This document shows positions 54,221 through 63,149 of a stretch of 64,000 nucleotides of DNA, one piece after another. The notes beneath the pieces were generated by a model. That model saw only the letters and a list, made by a program, of their open reading frames with translations, was not told the origin of the DNA and did not search any database. A program made the translations under genes and the position numbers. Position 1 is the stretch's first letter. Every line of letters begins with the position of its first letter. The stretch spans positions 4,588,001 to 4,652,000 of the forward strand of contig NC_018748.1 in assembly GCF_000263195.1 (NCBI RefSeq), in the 5' to 3' direction. This stretch comes from Emticicia oligotrophica DSM 17448 (GTDB lineage Bacteria; Bacteroidota; Bacteroidia; Cytophagales; Spirosomataceae).

Positions 54221-55627
54221 TTACTTTAAATCCAATCTCACTACATTTTCAACGTGATGCGTATGGGGAAACATATCAACTGGTTGTACATAAGAAATAT
54301 GGTATTTTTCGCTTAAAATAGCTAAATCTCGTGCTTGGGTCGCTGGATTACAACTTACATATACAATTCTTTTAGGAGCCGCTTCCATTAATGTTCTTAC
54401 TACAGGTTCATCCATTCCCGCACGTGGAGGGTCAGTAATTACAACATCAGGTTTGCCATTCTGCTCGATAAATTCTTTAGTTAGAAACTTACGCATATCT
54501 CCTGCATAAAATTCAGTATTTTCTAATTGATTGACACCTGAATTTATTTTTGCATCTTCCACCGCATCGGCAACATATTCAATCCCGATTACTTTTTTTG
54601 CTTTTTTAGCTACAAAGTTGGCAATTGTTCCAGTTCCAGTATAAAGGTCATAGACTAACTCATTACCCGTTAAACCAGCTAAATCTCTTGTTATTTTATA
54701 AAGTTCGTATGCTTGCTCAGAATTTGTTTGATAAAATGATTTGACACCTATTCTGAAAGTTAAGTCTTCCATTTTTTCTTCAATGTAAGGCTTGCCGTAG
54801 TAGGTCTTTACTTCCAAGTCGAAGAAGGTATCGTTTTTCTTTTGATTTAAAATATAATTTAAAGAAGTTATTTCTGGAAAACTTTGATGTAGGTGTTGCA
54901 TCACAGCTTTTATATCTTCTTCATTATTTTGGGCAAATTGTACCATTACCATCAAATCGCCCGTTGTTGAAGTCCGAATCATCACGTTACGGAGAAATCC
55001 TTCATGGGCAATGTGGTCGTAGTAGGTATATTTTTGTTGATTGGCAAAATCTCTTAGAGATAATCGAATTGCATTTGAGGGATCAATTTGGTGAAAACAC
55101 TTTTCAATCGGCAATACCTTTTCAAATCTTTTTGGAACATGGAAACCCAAAGCATTTTTATCCATTGATTCCTCTGTGTTAATTTCATCACGAGTAAACC
55201 AGCGACTATTAGAAAATGTATATTCAAGTTTATTTCTGTAAAACTCTGTTTTTGCAGAACCTAAAATTGGTTTGATTTCTGGCAATTCGAGTTTGCCAAT
55301 TCTTTTTAACTGGTCATTTACCTGTGTCCATTTGAGTTCTAACTGTTTCTCATAAGGTACATGTTGCCATTTACATCCTCCACAAACGCCAAAGTGTTGG
55401 CAAAAAGGCTTAATTCTGTCGGGTGATGCCTCAATTATTTCAAGCACATTTGCTTCTGCATAGTTTTTCTTTCTGTTATTTACAAAAAGTTTGACTTTAT
55501 CGCCTGGGTGCACATTGCTTCCTTCTATAAAAATTACTTGTCCGTTGTGTTTTGCAATACACTTACCTTCGGCTGCAAAGCTTTCAACCACTATTGACTC
55601 AATTACAAATGTTTTTTGTTTTCCCAT
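54221..55627 (-). CDS. rlmD: 23S rRNA (uracil-C5)-methyltransferase, RlmD/RumA type
   Basis: A 468-residue SAM-dependent uracil-5-methyltransferase. A TRAM domain (about residues 5-65) is followed by CQHFGVCGGCKW, the 4Fe-4S cluster cysteines, then the Rossmann methyltransferase with YDLYTGTGTIA, DPPRAGMD and the catalytic Cys in VYVSCNPAT. RlmD modifies U1939 of 23S rRNA; Gram-positive RlmCD-like specificity is possible, so the target base is inferred. It has a well-placed upstream promoter. Confidence 0.9.
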   Translation of the reverse strand: MGKQKTFVIESIVVESFAAEGKCIAKHNGQVIFIEGSNVHPGDKVKLFVNNRKKNYAEANVLEIIEASPDRIKPFCQHFGVCGGCKWQHVPYEKQLELKWTQVNDQLKRIGKLELPEIKPILGSAKTEFYRNKLEYTFSNSRWFTRDEINTEESMDKNALGFHVPKRFEKVLPIEKCFHQIDPSNAIRLSLRDFANQQKYTYYDHIAHEGFLRNVMIRTSTTGDLMVMVQFAQNNEEDIKAVMQHLHQSFPEITSLNYILNQKKNDTFFDLEVKTYYGKPYIEEKMEDLTFRIGVKSFYQTNSEQAYELYKITRDLAGLTGNELVYDLYTGTGTIANFVAKKAKKVIGIEYVADAVEDAKINSGVNQLENTEFYAGDMRKFLTKEFIEQNGKPDVVITDPPRAGMDEPVVRTLMEAAPKRIVYVSCNPATQARDLAILSEKYHISYVQPVDMFPHTHHVENVVRLDLK

Positions 55628-55694
55628 TATTTAATATGCTGATTCTGAGTAGGCTCAAATCTTTTATTTTCTGATTTCCCTTAGTTTTAAACCA

Positions 55695-55725
55695 CAAAAG
55701 TATTTAACTTAGCTTGAAGTTCAAA
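55695..55725 (-). promoter_or_regulatory. Promoter for rlmD
   Basis: On the minus strand, TTTG (55722-55725) precedes TACTTTTG (55695-55702) by exactly 19 bases, matching the Bacteroidota consensus, about 70 bases before the ATG. Confidence 0.72.
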
Positions 55726-55792
55726 ATCGAACCTTTGACTATCTTTTCACGTCTTTTATTTAGCCGAATCTAAATTCTGAACTATTCTCATT

Positions 55793-57994
55793 ATGAAAAA
55801 AGTTTTATTCTTGCTGTTATTATTTTTTATTGTACATGGAGTAAGGGCCTCTCACATTGTGGGAGGAGAGATTGAGGTCATTCAAATTAAAAATCCTATT
55901 GTTCCTAACTCTACGCATCAAGTCACTCTTAGCTTATATTTTGATGCAATCAATGGTCGTTCTGCTGCGGAAGACCTAACAATTACACTACAAGTTTATC
56001 GAAAGAAAGATTTAGCCCTTATGGGGAATATTACTTGTCCACAAACTTACCGCCAGCCCATAAAGTATGTAGACCCATCTTGTCAAAAAGGAGATTTAGC
56101 TACTTTACTAATAAAATACACGAATACTATTGATATGTCTGATGCCAAATTCTCAGACCCAGAAGGATATATGATTGTTTGGGAACGCTGCTGTAGAAAC
56201 AACATTATTACCAATATTCAAAATCCTAGTAATGTTGGAATGGTTTTTTATACTGAATTTGTAGGAAATACAGTGCCTAATACAACGCCTCATTTTCGTG
56301 ATATTATCGCTGATTATGCCTGTATTAACCAATACTTTGAAATTGATTTTAATGCTACTGATGAAGATGGCGATAGTCTAGTGTATAATTTGGTTGTTCC
56401 TTGGATTGGTAATTCTTCTCCTCAAGTTTCAAACCCAATGACATCTCCTAGCACATCTTACAGAGAAGCTTCTTGGGTTTCAGGAATTGATATAAACAAT
56501 GTAATTCCTGGCGAAATACCTTTGAGAATAGATTCACAGACAGGAGTATTAAGCGTAAAACCGAATAAATTAGGTTTATATGTTTTTTCGGTAATGGTTG
56601 AAGAGTTCCGTAAGGGAAAAAGAATTGGTAGAATGAAAAGAGATTTTCAGTTAAAAGTGATTGATTGTATTTATAATGCACCACCAGTTGTTGGAGTTGC
56701 CAACCAAAATTCTAAAAAAGTGTTTTCAAATAATGAGATAGTTACGATTAAAAAAGGTCAAAAGCGTTGTTTTGATATTCTTTTTACTGACCCAGATATT
56801 AAACAAATTGTAACTCTTTCTGTAAAAGGTGTAAATATTGACACAAAAAAGATTTTATTTCCCACAACACTTTCTACCGAAATAAAGTCTAGCGATACCT
56901 TAAGAGCTACTTTTTGTTTGGATGAATGTATTATAACTCGTAATAATGTTCCAGCTGAATTTTATATCTTAATAAGTGATAATGGCTGTCCTGTGCCTCA
57001 AAATAGAAGTTTTAAAATGAGGGTTCAATTCGAAGAAAATCAGAATACTAAACCTACGATCACAACTTCTTTGACCAATAATCCAGTAGTTATGTACGGG
57101 GATACCCTAAGATTTTCTGTTTTTGGTAATGATGTTGATAACGATACACTATCGCTCTCGGGTGCAGGGCGTAACTTCAACCTTGCAAATTATGGTTTTA
57201 ATTTTCCTTCAAAAAATGGCATTGGAAGTGTAAATTCTATTCTCCAGTTCATACCAAATTGCGAAGCACTCAGACAAAAGCAATTATTACTTGATTTTAT
57301 TGTGAGAGACCAAAGATGTGGCATAAGTGCACAGACCTTGTATTCTGTTCCTGTGGAAGTAAAAGGAAAGCCTAATAATGCACCTACTGTACTCACTTCT
57401 CTAAATAATAATACCATTACTTATACCTTAAACCCAAATCAAAGTAACGACGTAACTTTTAATGTAAATTCGCAAGATATTGATAATGAGATTATTTCTT
57501 TAATTGGTGTTCCCAAAGGATTTGATTTTAAGAGTGCACAAATGACATTTGAAAATAAAGATGGAAAAGGCAAATTAAGCAGTTTGTTTACATGGAAACC
57601 AACTTGTTCACTATTGGGTGGTCAGGATTTGAGGGAGTTTATTGTCAATTTTTCAGCAAAAGATAATAATTGCTTTCAAATGAAAGATTCGGTAAATGTG
57701 AAATTAATACTAAAAGATAATTTAGTGATTGATAATCCATTCGAGCCTTTTAACACTTTTACGCCTAATGCTGATGGTAAAAATGATTTTTTCAATTTGG
57801 GAAATATTCCTGACGATAATTGTAAAAGGCAGTTTCAAAAATTTGAAATTGTGAATAGATGGGGGAAATCTGTTTTCTTAACTGATGATAGAAACTTTAA
57901 TTGGGATGGTGGCGAGGCACCAAGTGGACAGTATTTTTATGCTCTTACCTTTTCCGATAAAGTTTTTAAAGGAATCATTAATTTAATTAAATAA
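55793..57994 (+). CDS. Secreted protein with gliding-motility-type T9SS C-terminal domain
   Basis: A 733-residue secreted protein. A Sec signal (ending VRA) is followed by SHIVGGEIEVIQI, the common start of large Bacteroidota adhesin-like proteins. The middle holds several Ig/cadherin-like beta domains (NATDEDGDSLVYNL; VFGNDVDNDTLSL). The last 85 residues (FNTFTPNADGKNDFF to the end, with VNRWGKSVF and NWDGGEAPSGQYFY) are the type B, gliding-motility-associated C-terminal domain used by the type IX system. It is probably a cell-surface or extracellular structural protein; no enzymatic motif. Confidence 0.88.
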   Translation: MKKVLFLLLLFFIVHGVRASHIVGGEIEVIQIKNPIVPNSTHQVTLSLYFDAINGRSAAEDLTITLQVYRKKDLALMGNITCPQTYRQPIKYVDPSCQKGDLATLLIKYTNTIDMSDAKFSDPEGYMIVWERCCRNNIITNIQNPSNVGMVFYTEFVGNTVPNTTPHFRDIIADYACINQYFEIDFNATDEDGDSLVYNLVVPWIGNSSPQVSNPMTSPSTSYREASWVSGIDINNVIPGEIPLRIDSQTGVLSVKPNKLGLYVFSVMVEEFRKGKRIGRMKRDFQLKVIDCIYNAPPVVGVANQNSKKVFSNNEIVTIKKGQKRCFDILFTDPDIKQIVTLSVKGVNIDTKKILFPTTLSTEIKSSDTLRATFCLDECIITRNNVPAEFYILISDNGCPVPQNRSFKMRVQFEENQNTKPTITTSLTNNPVVMYGDTLRFSVFGNDVDNDTLSLSGAGRNFNLANYGFNFPSKNGIGSVNSILQFIPNCEALRQKQLLLDFIVRDQRCGISAQTLYSVPVEVKGKPNNAPTVLTSLNNNTITYTLNPNQSNDVTFNVNSQDIDNEIISLIGVPKGFDFKSAQMTFENKDGKGKLSSLFTWKPTCSLLGGQDLREFIVNFSAKDNNCFQMKDSVNVKLILKDNLVIDNPFEPFNTFTPNADGKNDFFNLGNIPDDNCKRQFQKFEIVNRWGKSVFLTDDRNFNWDGGEAPSGQYFYALTFSDKVFKGIINLIK

Positions 57995-58119
57995 ATTTTA
58001 ATCTTTAGTACTTTGTTTTTAATCTATTAAGGGAACAAAATCACGAAAAAAAACATTTATTTTATAATTATTGTTTTCTCTTTTATAGTGAGTTCATAAT
58101 TTATTTAAAAACAAATTCC

Positions 58120-58950
58120 ATGCTAAAAGATAAAGTTGTAATCATCACAGGTGGTTCGTCAGGTATTGGAAAAGCTTTGGCGTTTGAGCTTGGAAAAGAA
58201 AAATGTAAATTAATTATTACGGGTCGTAATAATGACAAACTAGAGCAAACCAGCCACGAACTTTCAATGAATGGAATCGAAAACCACTACATCGTGGCCG
58301 ATTCGAGCTTAGAGTACGACAATAAACGCATAGTTGCTGAAGCCATCTACCACTATGGCAAAATTGATATTGTAATTAATAACGCTGGTATAACCATGCG
58401 TTCGATGTTTGAAGACGCTGACATTGACGCTACTATCAGGAAAGTAATGGATATCAATTTCTTTGGTACTGTCTATTTAACACAAGCGGCCTTGCCTTAC
58501 ATTAAGAAAGCCAAGGGAACAATCGTGGGCATTTCCTCGATTGCAGGTTTTAGAGGTTTACCAGTACGCTCGGGTTATTCTGCCTCAAAATTTGCAGTAA
58601 ACGGTTTTCTCGAGGCCTTAAGAACAGAATTGTTATATTCTGGTGTAAACGTTCTTACTGCTTGCCCTGGATTCACTTCTTCAAACATACGATTTGCAGC
58701 AATTGATGGCCATGGTGAAGTAAGTCAAGAAACAGTTAGAGATGAGGAAAAAATGATGTCAGCTGAAGAATGTGCCATACACATTGTTAAAGCAATCAAG
58801 AAAAGAAAGCGTTCGATTGTTTTAACCAAAGAAGGAAAACTAACCGTGTGGTTAAATAAGTTGTTCCCGAGTTTGGTAGATAGGTTAGTTTATACTAACC
58901 TTTCTAAAGAAAAAAATTCACCTTTGAAGCAAGCTAGTCAAATTGCATAG
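58120..58950 (+). CDS. SDR-family oxidoreductase
   Basis: A 276-residue short-chain dehydrogenase. Seen: TGGSSGIGKALA (about residues 10-21), NNAGITM (about 90-96), SIAGFRG and the YSASK catalytic pair. The C-terminal region (LNKLFPSLVDRLVYTNL) is longer than in minimal SDRs, like the DHRS7B/YqjQ-type group that may sit at membranes. Substrate unknown. C-ending codons appear more frequent than in neighbouring genes, a visual impression only. Confidence 0.85.
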   Translation: MLKDKVVIITGGSSGIGKALAFELGKEKCKLIITGRNNDKLEQTSHELSMNGIENHYIVADSSLEYDNKRIVAEAIYHYGKIDIVINNAGITMRSMFEDADIDATIRKVMDINFFGTVYLTQAALPYIKKAKGTIVGISSIAGFRGLPVRSGYSASKFAVNGFLEALRTELLYSGVNVLTACPGFTSSNIRFAAIDGHGEVSQETVRDEEKMMSAEECAIHIVKAIKKRKRSIVLTKEGKLTVWLNKLFPSLVDRLVYTNLSKEKNSPLKQASQIA

Positions 58951-58954
58951 TTAT

Positions 58955-58983
58955 TAGGCCACATAAAATGTGGCCTATTTTTA
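58955..58983. terminator. Bidirectional terminator
   Basis: TAGGCCACAT (58955-58964) and ATGTGGCCTA (58968-58977) pair perfectly around three A bases, followed by a T-run. It lies four bases after the SDR stop and borders the stop of the convergent gene. Confidence 0.85.
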
Positions 58984-59718
58984 TTTTACAACATATATAT
59001 CACTTGCTTTTAAATAGCAAAAATTACCTTCCCATAATACTTGGTACCAAATATCATCTGACTTAATGACATTCAGTCTATTACCCTCACTAATACTTCC
59101 CACAATTTGAGAAGCAGCTGAAGGATAATCTCTCAAGTAAACTTTCTCGTTTTTAATTATCGCCGATTTATAATTATTCGGTAGATTAATGAGTCCTCCC
59201 AGAAATAATAAATATACTACAAAAATAACTTTGTGTCGTGCGGGTGAAAACTGCTTATTTCTTTTCTTTAAGATTAGAACTACAAATATATATATCCCTA
59301 AAATTAAAAATCCAAGCCAAAGGTAATTTGAATATTGACGATAATAGAAAAGAAAATAATTCAAATCGTTTTTTTCGTACCCTTTGAAACCATTTTCAGA
59401 GGCTACCAAATACATCTTCTCAAACGTTTTTTCGTTTGGCTGCTTAAAAAAATATAAATTCAAATAATAAAGTTCGTTCACAAATTCTCCTTTACTTTCT
59501 GAAATATTGGCAAGTTTAAGATAAATTTTAGGATTGGGGTTTGAGCTGTTTTTTAAGATTTGCTCATAAAGTGCTTTTGACTCATCAAATTTTTTTTGAA
59601 CAAATAAAGAATCTGCTTTTTTATTTAAGTTTGTTTGAGCCTGACTATCAATAAGTTGCCCCAACGTTAAAAAAAAAGTTAAAAATATTTTCAGAAATTT
59701 CAGAAAGTATGTTTGCAT
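58981..59718 (-). CDS. BatE-like TPR/SH3 membrane protein
   Basis: A 245-residue protein with a signal-type hydrophobic N-terminus (ending SQAQ), TPR-like repeats (about residues 28-100), two membrane helices (about 135-155 and 170-190) and a C-terminal bacterial SH3 domain (VYLRDYPSAASQIVGSI to the end). This order matches BatE proteins of Bacteroidota aerotolerance operons, but no BatA-D or MoxR gene is nearby. The ATG at 59718 is chosen: the frame could extend to 59862, but that would pass through a well-formed promoter on its own strand and into tRNA-Lys. Confidence 0.72.
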   Translation of the reverse strand: MQTYFLKFLKIFLTFFLTLGQLIDSQAQTNLNKKADSLFVQKKFDESKALYEQILKNSSNPNPKIYLKLANISESKGEFVNELYYLNLYFFKQPNEKTFEKMYLVASENGFKGYEKNDLNYFLFYYRQYSNYLWLGFLILGIYIFVVLILKKRNKQFSPARHKVIFVVYLLFLGGLINLPNNYKSAIIKNEKVYLRDYPSAASQIVGSISEGNRLNVIKSDDIWYQVLWEGNFCYLKASDIYVVK

Positions 59719-59743
59719 CGTATTGTTAAAAGTACTAATTTTG
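59712..59743 (+). promoter_or_regulatory. Promoter for the tRNA-Lys genes
   Basis: TTTG (59712-59715) is followed after 20 bases by TAATTTTG (59736-59743). The first tRNA-Lys begins about 90 bases downstream. Its -33 box lies inside the first codons of the divergent BatE-like gene. Confidence 0.75.
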
Positions 59744-59774
59744 CACCACGATTTAAGAACAACGGCACAGAAAG

Positions 59775-59805
59775 CAAAGTTAATATAAATTGATTTACTT
59801 TCAAA
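59775..59805 (-). promoter_or_regulatory. Promoter for the BatE-like gene
   Basis: On the minus strand, TTTG (59802-59805) precedes TAACTTTG (59775-59782) by exactly 19 bases. Start of transcription near 59768 gives a leader of about 50 bases to the ATG at 59718. It faces the tRNA-Lys promoter, so the two transcripts would overlap at their 5-prime ends. Confidence 0.72.
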
Positions 59806-59835
59806 TGTGAACCTCAAACTTAGATTAAAATAAAA

Positions 59836-59908
59836 GATTCCGTAGCTCAGTTGGTAGAGCAATACACTTTTAATGTATGGGTCCTGGGTTCGAGTCCCAG
59901 CGGGATCA
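59836..59908 (+). tRNA. tRNA-Lys (anticodon TTT), first copy
   Basis: A 73-nt cloverleaf with acceptor GATTCCG/CGGGATC (one G-T pair), D arm GCTC/GAGC, anticodon stem ATACA/TGTAT around CTTTTAA (anticodon TTT), T loop TTCGAGT, and discriminator A. CCA is not encoded. Identical to the copy at 59993-60065; the 84-base spacer contains no obvious gene. Confidence 0.96.
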
Positions 59909-59992
59909 CAAGGGTTACCAGTGGTAATTCTTCTTCGTGGTAGAGGCCACTTTACATATATGACAAACAGAGGCTAAGGCCAAAAGTTTGAT

Positions 59993-60065
59993 GATTCCGT
60001 AGCTCAGTTGGTAGAGCAATACACTTTTAATGTATGGGTCCTGGGTTCGAGTCCCAGCGGGATCA
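59993..60065 (+). tRNA. tRNA-Lys (anticodon TTT), second identical copy
   Basis: Base-for-base identical to the tRNA-Lys at 59836-59908 over all 73 positions, with anticodon TTT. Flanking sequence differs immediately outside the gene, so only the tRNA itself is duplicated. It is followed at once by a terminator hairpin. Confidence 0.96.
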
Positions 60066-60067
60066 CG

Positions 60068-60094
60068 AAAGCCTCAAGTCTGAGGCTTTTTATT
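60068..60094 (+). terminator. Terminator of the tRNA-Lys unit
   Basis: AAAGCCTCA (60068-60076) and TGAGGCTTT (60081-60089) form a 9-base stem with an AGTC loop and T-run, three bases after the second tRNA-Lys. Confidence 0.9.
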
Positions 60095-60116
60095 TTAAAA
60101 TAATTCCCAAAACAAA

Positions 60117-60148
60117 TTTGGAAAAATTCGCTTCCCTATTTAGTTTTG
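60117..60148 (+). promoter_or_regulatory. tRNA-Leu promoter
   Basis: TTTG (60117-60120) and TAGTTTTG (60141-60148) are 20 bases apart. The tRNA begins 13 bases after the -7 element, implying a very short leader. Confidence 0.75.
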
Positions 60149-60160
60149 AAGTCAAAGTAA

Positions 60161-60244
60161 GGCGATGTGGTGGAATTGGTAGACACGCTACTTTGAGGGG
60201 GTAGTGGGCGTAAGCCTGTGCGAGTTCGAATCTCGCCATCGTCA
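60161..60244 (+). tRNA. tRNA-Leu (anticodon GAG)
   Basis: An 84-nt class II tRNA with a long variable arm. Acceptor GGCGATG pairs with CATCGTC (one G-T), the anticodon stem CTACT/GGTAG surrounds TTGAGGG (anticodon GAG, reading CTC and CTT), the T loop is TTCGAAT, and the discriminator is A. CCA is not encoded. Confidence 0.95.
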
Positions 60245-60276
60245 CTTTTAAGTTTAAGTTGAACATTTGTTATTTG

Positions 60277-60308
60277 AAAAGCCATCCCAAATTGAGGAAG
60301 GCTTTTTT
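60277..60308 (+). terminator. Probable tRNA-Leu terminator
   Basis: AAAAGCC (60277-60283) and GGCTTTT (60300-60306) can pair around a 16-base loop, followed by more T bases. Confidence 0.65.
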
Positions 60309-60387
60309 TATGCCATTAATATACCTTCTTGCGTCGTCAATATATATTATATTTGGTAATTTTCATTATTTATTGAAAATAAATAAC

Positions 60388-60395
60388 TATCTTTG
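60388..60395 (+). promoter_or_regulatory. Candidate -7 element for rpsO
   Basis: TATCTTTG fits TAnnTTTG exactly, 43 bases before the rpsO ATG. A second match, TATATTTG, lies at 60348-60355. Neither has a good TTTG at 19-20 bases, so the start site is uncertain. Confidence 0.5.
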
Positions 60396-60437
60396 CAACT
60401 GTTTTAAAATAATTTATAAATCTAAGTTAACATCAAG

Positions 60438-60713
60438 ATGTATTTAACTACGGAGAAAAAAGAAGAAATCTTTGCAGCAAAAGGTTTCCAAAAGAAAGCA
60501 ACTGATACAGGTTCTCCTGAATCTCAGATTGCATTATTTACTTATCGTATTGCACACCTTACTGAGCATTTAAAATCTCACAAGCATGATTACTCTACGA
60601 GAGCAGGCTTGTTGAAATTAGTAGGTAAGCGTCGTCGTTTACTTGATTATTTGTACAAGAATGATATTTCTCGTTACAGAGCAATCATCGCCGAATTAGG
60701 AATTCGTAAGTAA
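60438..60713 (+). CDS. rpsO: 30S ribosomal protein S15
   Basis: A 91-residue S15, which binds the central domain of 16S rRNA early in assembly. Seen: the [23 protein letters not shown] helix region in two parts (TGSPESQIA and [12 protein letters not shown]), [20 protein letters not shown] in pieces, and the C-terminal [12 protein letters not shown]. Length matches the family. The rpsO-pnp order is conserved in many bacteria. A terminator lies between the two genes. Confidence 0.97.
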   Translation: MYLTTEKKEEIFAAKGFQKKATDTGSPESQIALFTYRIAHLTEHLKSHKHDYSTRAGLLKLVGKRRRLLDYLYKNDISRYRAIIAELGIRK

Positions 60714-60723
60714 TATCAAATTG

Positions 60724-60758
60724 GTCAGGGAGTATTTTACTTATTCCCTGACTTTTTT
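60724..60758 (+). terminator. Intrinsic terminator after rpsO
   Basis: GTCAGGGA (60724-60731) and TCCCTGAC (60745-60752) form an 8-base stem with a 13-base loop followed by six T bases. Confidence 0.88.
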
Positions 60759-60821
60759 ATTCGAAATCATACTTCAATAGAAAATATCAAATTTATCCCC
60801 GCGGAATTACGGATAATAACA

Positions 60822-60845
60822 ACCACGTCAAAGCGGACGCGTGGT
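60822..60845 (+). promoter_or_regulatory. Hairpin in the pnp leader
   Basis: ACCACG (60822-60827) and CGTGGT (60840-60845) can pair around a 12-base loop, ending about 20 bases before the pnp ATG. It is GC-richer than its surroundings. PNPase autoregulates through a leader stem in E. coli, so a similar role is conceivable but unproved. Confidence 0.4.
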
Positions 60846-60865
60846 ACTAATAAAAAAATCAGATA

Positions 60866-63001
60866 ATGTTTAACATTCACACTAAGACCATCGTAATGCC
60901 CGATGGCAAAGTGATTACCATTGAAACTGGGAAATTGGCTCGTCAGGCTGATGGTTCGGTAGTAGTTAAAAGTGGTAATACAATGCTTTTGGCTACTGTA
61001 GTTGCGGCACAAGAACACAAAGAAGGAACCGACTTCTTACCTCTTTCGGTTGATTATCAAGAAAAATTTGGTTCTGCAGGTAAAATTCCGGGAAGTTTCC
61101 AACGTCGTGAGGGAAAACTTTCAGATAATGAAGTGCTTATCAGTCGTTTGATTGACCGTGCTTTACGTCCAATTTTTCCCGAGGACTATCATGCAGAAGT
61201 TCAAGTTATTGTTACATTAATTTCTGCGGATGCGGAAATTCAACCTGATGCCCTCGCTGCTTTAGCTGCTTCTGCTGCATTGGCTGTTTCTGATATTCCA
61301 TTTAATGGACCAATCTCTGAAGTTCGTGTGATAAAATCAAATGGTCAGTATTTAGTCAACCCAACTACAAGCGAAATGAAGCACGCTTCATTAGATTTAA
61401 TTGTAGCTGGAACACGTGATAATATCATTATGGTTGAGGGAGAGGCAGACCAATGTACTGAAGAAGAAATGATTGAAGCAATTAAGGTTGCTCATGAAGC
61501 TATTATCGTTCAGGTAGATGCATTGAAAGCCTTTGAAACTGAATTAGGCAAAACTGAAAAACGTGTTTATTGTCATGAAGTTCATGATGAAGAACTACGT
61601 GAACGGATGAATAAAGAGCTTTACGATAAAGTTTATGCTGTTTGTTTGGAAGGAAATAACAAGAAAGAAGTTAGAAAAGAGAAATTTGGAGCTATACTTG
61701 ATGAGTTTATTGCTAGCTTATCAGAGGAAGAGTTAGCTGAGAAAAAATCTCTTATCAAAACATATTATGGTGATATTCAGTACTATGCATCAAGAAACAT
61801 GGTACTTGATGAACGTACACGTTTAGACGGTCGTAAGTTAGATGAAATTCGTCCAATTGTTTGTGAAGTAGATTATCTACCATCTGCTCATGGTTCGGCA
61901 CTATTTACTCGTGGCGAAACACAATCATTAACAACAGCAACTTTGGGTACAAAGCTTGATGAAATGATTGTTGACCAAGTAATGGTTTCTGGATATAGCA
62001 AGTTTTTCTTGCATTATAATTTCCCAGGATTCTCTACGGGCGAAATCAAACCAAACCGTGGTGCAGGTCGTCGTGAAATTGGTCATGGTAACTTGGCGAT
62101 GCGTTCTTTGAAACAAATATTGCCACCAGAAGCTGATAATCCTTATACAATTCGTGTAGTATCTGATATTCTTGAATCGAATGGTTCATCTTCAATGGCT
62201 ACAGTTTGTGCTGGATGTTTGGCTTTGATGGATGCTGGTGTACAAATTAAAGCACCAATCTCTGGCATTGCAATGGGTTTAATTACTGATAACTCAGCAG
62301 GGAAATGGGCTGTACTTTCTGATATCCTTGGTGATGAAGACCACCTTGGTGATATGGACTTCAAAGTAACGGGTACTGAAACTGGTATCACTGCTTGTCA
62401 GATGGACATTAAAATCGGAGGGTTATCTTTTGAAATTCTTGAGCAAGCATTACTTCAGGCAAAAGCAGGCAGAATTCATATCTTAGGAAAAATGAAGGAA
62501 GCAATTGAAACTCCTCGTCCAGATTTGAAACCACACGCTCCACGTGCATTCACCATTGTTATAGATAAAGAATTCATTGGTGCAGTAATCGGACCTGGTG
62601 GTAAAATTGTACAGGAAATCCAAAGAGAATCAGGAGCTACTATTACAATTGAAGAAAAAGAAGGTAAAGGATATGTTTCTATTTTTGCAACCAATGGCGA
62701 TAGTATGGCACATGCTAAAAAGCGTGTGTATGCAATTGTAGCTACTCCAGAGGTAGGTGAAGTATATGATGCAAAAGTAAAATCGATTCAACCATTCGGT
62801 GCTTTTGTTGAATTTATGCCTGGTAAAGAAGGTTTACTTCATATTTCTGAAATTTCATGGGAACGCCTTCCAAGTATGGATGGTGTACTTGAAATCGGTG
62901 AAGAGCTTCAGGTTAAATTACTCGAAGTTGACCCAAAAACTGGTAAATTCCGATTATCAAGAAAAGCACTTTTACCAAGACCAGAAAAGAAACAAGCATA
63001 A
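60866..63001 (+). CDS. pnp: Polyribonucleotide nucleotidyltransferase (PNPase)
   Basis: A 711-residue PNPase, the phosphorolytic 3-prime exoribonuclease of the RNA degradosome. Two RNase PH domains (about residues 1-230 and 310-540) contain [20 protein letters not shown] and [16 protein letters not shown] domain follows ([17 protein letters not shown], about 575-590) and then an S1 domain ([20 protein letters not shown] in part). Length is normal for the family. It lies after rpsO, as is usual, and before rpoD. Confidence 0.97.
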   Translation: MFNIHTKTIVMPDGKVITIETGKLARQADGSVVVKSGNTMLLATVVAAQEHKEGTDFLPLSVDYQEKFGSAGKIPGSFQRREGKLSDNEVLISRLIDRALRPIFPEDYHAEVQVIVTLISADAEIQPDALAALAASAALAVSDIPFNGPISEVRVIKSNGQYLVNPTTSEMKHASLDLIVAGTRDNIIMVEGEADQCTEEEMIEAIKVAHEAIIVQVDALKAFETELGKTEKRVYCHEVHDEELRERMNKELYDKVYAVCLEGNNKKEVRKEKFGAILDEFIASLSEEELAEKKSLIKTYYGDIQYYASRNMVLDERTRLDGRKLDEIRPIVCEVDYLPSAHGSALFTRGETQSLTTATLGTKLDEMIVDQVMVSGYSKFFLHYNFPGFSTGEIKPNRGAGRREIGHGNLAMRSLKQILPPEADNPYTIRVVSDILESNGSSSMATVCAGCLALMDAGVQIKAPISGIAMGLITDNSAGKWAVLSDILGDEDHLGDMDFKVTGTETGITACQMDIKIGGLSFEILEQALLQAKAGRIHILGKMKEAIETPRPDLKPHAPRAFTIVIDKEFIGAVIGPGGKIVQEIQRESGATITIEEKEGKGYVSIFATNGDSMAHAKKRVYAIVATPEVGEVYDAKVKSIQPFGAFVEFMPGKEGLLHISEISWERLPSMDGVLEIGEELQVKLLEVDPKTGKFRLSRKALLPRPEKKQA

Positions 63002-63012
63002 TTTTGTTATCT

Positions 63013-63043
63013 GATATTTGTTGTTTAATAAGTAACAAATATC
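63013..63043 (+). terminator. Hairpin after pnp, possible terminator
   Basis: GATATTTGTT (63013-63022) and AACAAATATC (63034-63043) are perfect 10-base arms around 11 bases. There is no T-run after it, so it may instead stabilise the pnp mRNA end. Confidence 0.5.
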
Positions 63044-63149
63044 AAATATTGAAACATTTAACAAAATTTAATTGTTCTTTAAGCCAAGGTATTAAAGTTT
63101 TTACGTTATATAAGAAATCTGTCGGGGATGAACCCGTTTAAATGAAGAT

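Noticed and set aside
59719-59862. N-terminal extension of the BatE-like protein
   Set aside because: It would run through a consensus promoter on the same strand and into the 5-prime end of tRNA-Lys; the ATG at 59718 gives a clean signal peptide.
59909-59992. A small gene or extra tRNA between the two tRNA-Lys copies
   Set aside because: The 84 bases do not fold into a cloverleaf and contain no open frame of note; it is simply a spacer.
60259-60447. A 62-codon open frame upstream of rpsO
   Set aside because: It covers the tRNA-Leu terminator and the rpsO promoter region, overlaps the rpsO start, and shows no family resemblance.
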